Origin: Flavobacteriaceae bacterium
GTDB lineage: Bacteria > Bacteroidota > Bacteroidia > Flavobacteriales > Weeksellaceae
Length of the DNA stretch: 64,000 bases
Reading direction: 5' to 3'
Assembly (NCBI GenBank): GCA_030538275.1
Contig: JAUNUH010000001.1
Location: forward strand, 310,001 to 374,000
In this document: one piece after another, positions 62,564 through 64,000 of the stretch
How positions within the stretch are numbered: position 1 is the stretch's first letter
How the letters are laid out: every line of letters starts with the position of its first letter
Made by a program: the position numbers and the translations under genes
The notes under the pieces: model-generated
Seen by the model: only the letters and a program-made list of their open reading frames with translations
Databases searched by the model: none
What the model was told of the DNA's origin: nothing

Positions 62564-64000
62564 TTGGAATTGAATAAATATGCTCCCGAGCAACTGATTG
62601 AACTGTATAAAAAATTACTCTTACCCAGAATAATTGAAGAAAGAATGCTAATTTCTTTGAGACAGGGAAAAATTTCTAAATGGTTCTCTTCATGGGGACA
62701 AGAAGGTATATCTGTAGGTTGTACTCTTGCCATGCAACCCGATGAATTCATGCTTACTATGCACAGGAATTTAGGCGTTTTTACGGCCAGAGATATTCCA
62801 TTAAGAAGATTATTTTCACAATTTCAAGGGAAATTAAACGGTTTTACCCAAGGTCGTGACCGGTCATTTCACTTTGGAACGCATGAGTATAATATTGTAG
62901 GTATGATTTCACATCTTGGCTCACAAATGGGTGTGGCAGATGGAATTGCATTGGCCAATAAACTAAATCAAAACGGAAAAACCACCCTTGTATTTACCGG
63001 TGATGGTGGTGCTAGCGAAGGAGATTTTCACGAAGCAGTGAATGTGGCCGCAGTGTGGCAACTACCTGTTATTATCATTGTAGAAAACAATCATTGGGGA
63101 CTTTCTACCCCAAGCAGTCAGCAGTTTAGAATGAAATCCTTTGCAGACAAGGGTATAGGTTATGGAATTGATGCGGTTTCTATCAATGGGAATAATTTTT
63201 TGGAAGTTTATGAAACGGTAAAGTTCTGGGCAGAAGAAATTCGAAAAAATCCAAGACCTGTTTTGATTGAATGTAATACCTTCAGACTTCGTGGACATGA
63301 AGAAGCCAGCGGAACTGCCTATTACCCAGAAGGTTTGATCGACAAATGGACACTCAAAGATCCAGTAGCTCAATTTGAAAATGAATTATTAAATAATAAA
63401 ATAATTACATCAGAATTTATCACAAATATCAAATCAGATTTTGGGAAAATAGTGATGGAGGAGTTCGAAATAGCCAATTCAGAGCCAAAAATTGTTCCCG
63501 ACCCAAATAAGGAATTACAAGATATGTACGCTCCTTTTGAAAATGCTGTACATCAACCTGCAAAATTAGAAGAACGGGAGTTGAGGATGATTGATGCGAT
63601 TGCAGAAGGACTAGACGAGGCAATGAAACAATATCCCAATCTCATTCTTATGGGTCAAGATATTGCACAATATGGTGGCGTTTTCAAAATTACAGAGGGA
63701 TTGATAGAAAAGTATGGCGAAGATCGCGTGCGTAACACACCTTTGTGTGAGGCGGCTATTTTGGGTTCTGCCCTAGGCCTGTCGATTATGAATTATAAAT
63801 CTATGGTTGAAATGCAGTTTTCTGATTTTGTAACCGAAGGATTTAATCAAATTGTAAATAATTTAGCCAAATCACATTACCGATGGAAACAAAATGCTGA
63901 TGTCGTGGTGCGTATGCCTACTGGAGCAGGTGTGGCTGCAGGCCCATATCATTCACAGAGTACAGAGGCTTGGTTTACACACACGCCTGGTCTAAAAGTA
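62564..64000 (+). CDS. fused alpha/beta 2-oxoacid dehydrogenase E1 (partial)
   Basis: The coding region runs off the right edge; 479 codons are visible. The first half is an E1-alpha subunit: LISLRQGKISKWFSSWGQEG, SHLGSQMGVADGIALA, and the thiamine-diphosphate motif GDGGASEGDFHEAVNVAA...ENN (from about residue 146). From about residue 345 an E1-beta subunit follows in the same frame (LILMGQDIAQYGGVFKIT, NTPLCEAAILGSALG, MQFSDFVTEGFNQ, MPTGAG). The fused form and sequence fit the E1 of branched-chain or related 2-oxoacid dehydrogenase complexes. The start seems to be TTG 62564: no ATG occurs in the first 27 codons. Confidence 0.92.
   Translation, partial: MELNKYAPEQLIELYKKLLLPRIIEERMLISLRQGKISKWFSSWGQEGISVGCTLAMQPDEFMLTMHRNLGVFTARDIPLRRLFSQFQGKLNGFTQGRDRSFHFGTHEYNIVGMISHLGSQMGVADGIALANKLNQNGKTTLVFTGDGGASEGDFHEAVNVAAVWQLPVIIIVENNHWGLSTPSSQQFRMKSFADKGIGYGIDAVSINGNNFLEVYETVKFWAEEIRKNPRPVLIECNTFRLRGHEEASGTAYYPEGLIDKWTLKDPVAQFENELLNNKIITSEFITNIKSDFGKIVMEEFEIANSEPKIVPDPNKELQDMYAPFENAVHQPAKLEERELRMIDAIAEGLDEAMKQYPNLILMGQDIAQYGGVFKITEGLIEKYGEDRVRNTPLCEAAILGSALGLSIMNYKSMVEMQFSDFVTEGFNQIVNNLAKSHYRWKQNADVVVRMPTGAGVAAGPYHSQSTEAWFTHTPGLKV

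Noticed and set aside
1..64000. CRISPR arrays, insertion sequences, prophage or conjugative genes
   Set aside because: No regularly spaced direct repeats, transposase, integrase or phage structural motifs were seen on either strand.

Overview
The window is AT-rich bacterial chromosome from a member of Bacteroidetes, most likely order Flavobacteriales; a Weeksellaceae/Chryseobacterium-type genome is my guess. The signs are: promoter elements of the TAnnTTTG type, very weak Shine-Dalgarno signals, a PorV2-like protein and two secreted proteins with type IX secretion C-terminal sorting domains, an OstA-like LPS-export protein, a class II (B12-dependent) ribonucleotide reductase, and gene orders typical of flavobacteria (MerR regulator - M23 peptidase - alaS; panB - RluA-type pseudouridine synthase). 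I see no prophage, insertion sequence, CRISPR array or rRNA operon.

Layout. 1-520: a tRNA cluster (Ser-GCT, Pro-TGG, Arg-TCT) ending in a terminator. 0.7-9 kb: RNA modification, pantothenate synthesis (panB), a DUF3810 membrane protein, MerR and M23 genes, alaS, a DnaQ-like exonuclease and pssA. 9-18 kb: PorV2-like protein, two sugar-nucleotide epimerase-like SDRs, a tight cysH-SDR-msrA run, proline dehydrogenase, and an S9 peptidase closed by a strong terminator. 18-28.8 kb: priA, then a minus-strand block (ubiB-like kinase, copper ATPase, pdeM-like phosphoesterase, azurin, and an outer-membrane protein-terC-folA operon). 28.8-36.7 kb: plus-strand stringent-response synthetase, a Fur-type regulator coupled to an OstA-like gene, an SMR exporter, and tyrosine catabolism (hmgA, unknown ORF, hpd). 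36.7-46 kb: small membrane protein, methyltransferase, lipoproteins, a sigma-54 activator without an HTH domain, a MATE exporter and nrdJ. 46-52 kb: SRAP-type DNA-protein crosslink protein, thermonuclease, menaquinone genes (hotdog thioesterase, isochorismate synthase, menA) and ackA. 51.8-59.4 kb: udk, divIC-like, the small subunit of methylmalonyl-CoA mutase, an AI-2E-family transporter, a THUMP-like methyltransferase, a short nagB, and lipoprotein/membrane hypotheticals. 59.4-64 kb: two T9SS-secreted proteins, tRNA-Ser(TGA), and a fused alpha/beta E1 dehydrogenase that runs off the right edge.

The most unusual signal is not a gene. Five intergenic elements of about 100-165 nt (near 0.6, 14.3, 22.5, 42.55 and 51.6 kb) share one architecture. 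A 5' core of the form GGATnGnAGYGGnAnCC is followed by a long hairpin whose stem sequence differs completely between copies but stays base-paired. The apical loop is similar in most copies (GTGGAATGGAATGGAAC type). A 3' core of the form GGATnnnAGCGGAnAGCCC follows, and most copies end at a run of A. Two copies start at the base directly after a stop codon. This looks like a dispersed family of structured RNAs or hairpin repeats under selection for structure.

Metabolically the window indicates a menaquinone-using, acetate-handling heterotroph that degrades tyrosine and proline, depends on cobalamin for two enzymes (NrdJ, methylmalonyl-CoA mutase), exports copper, and secretes proteins through the type IX system.
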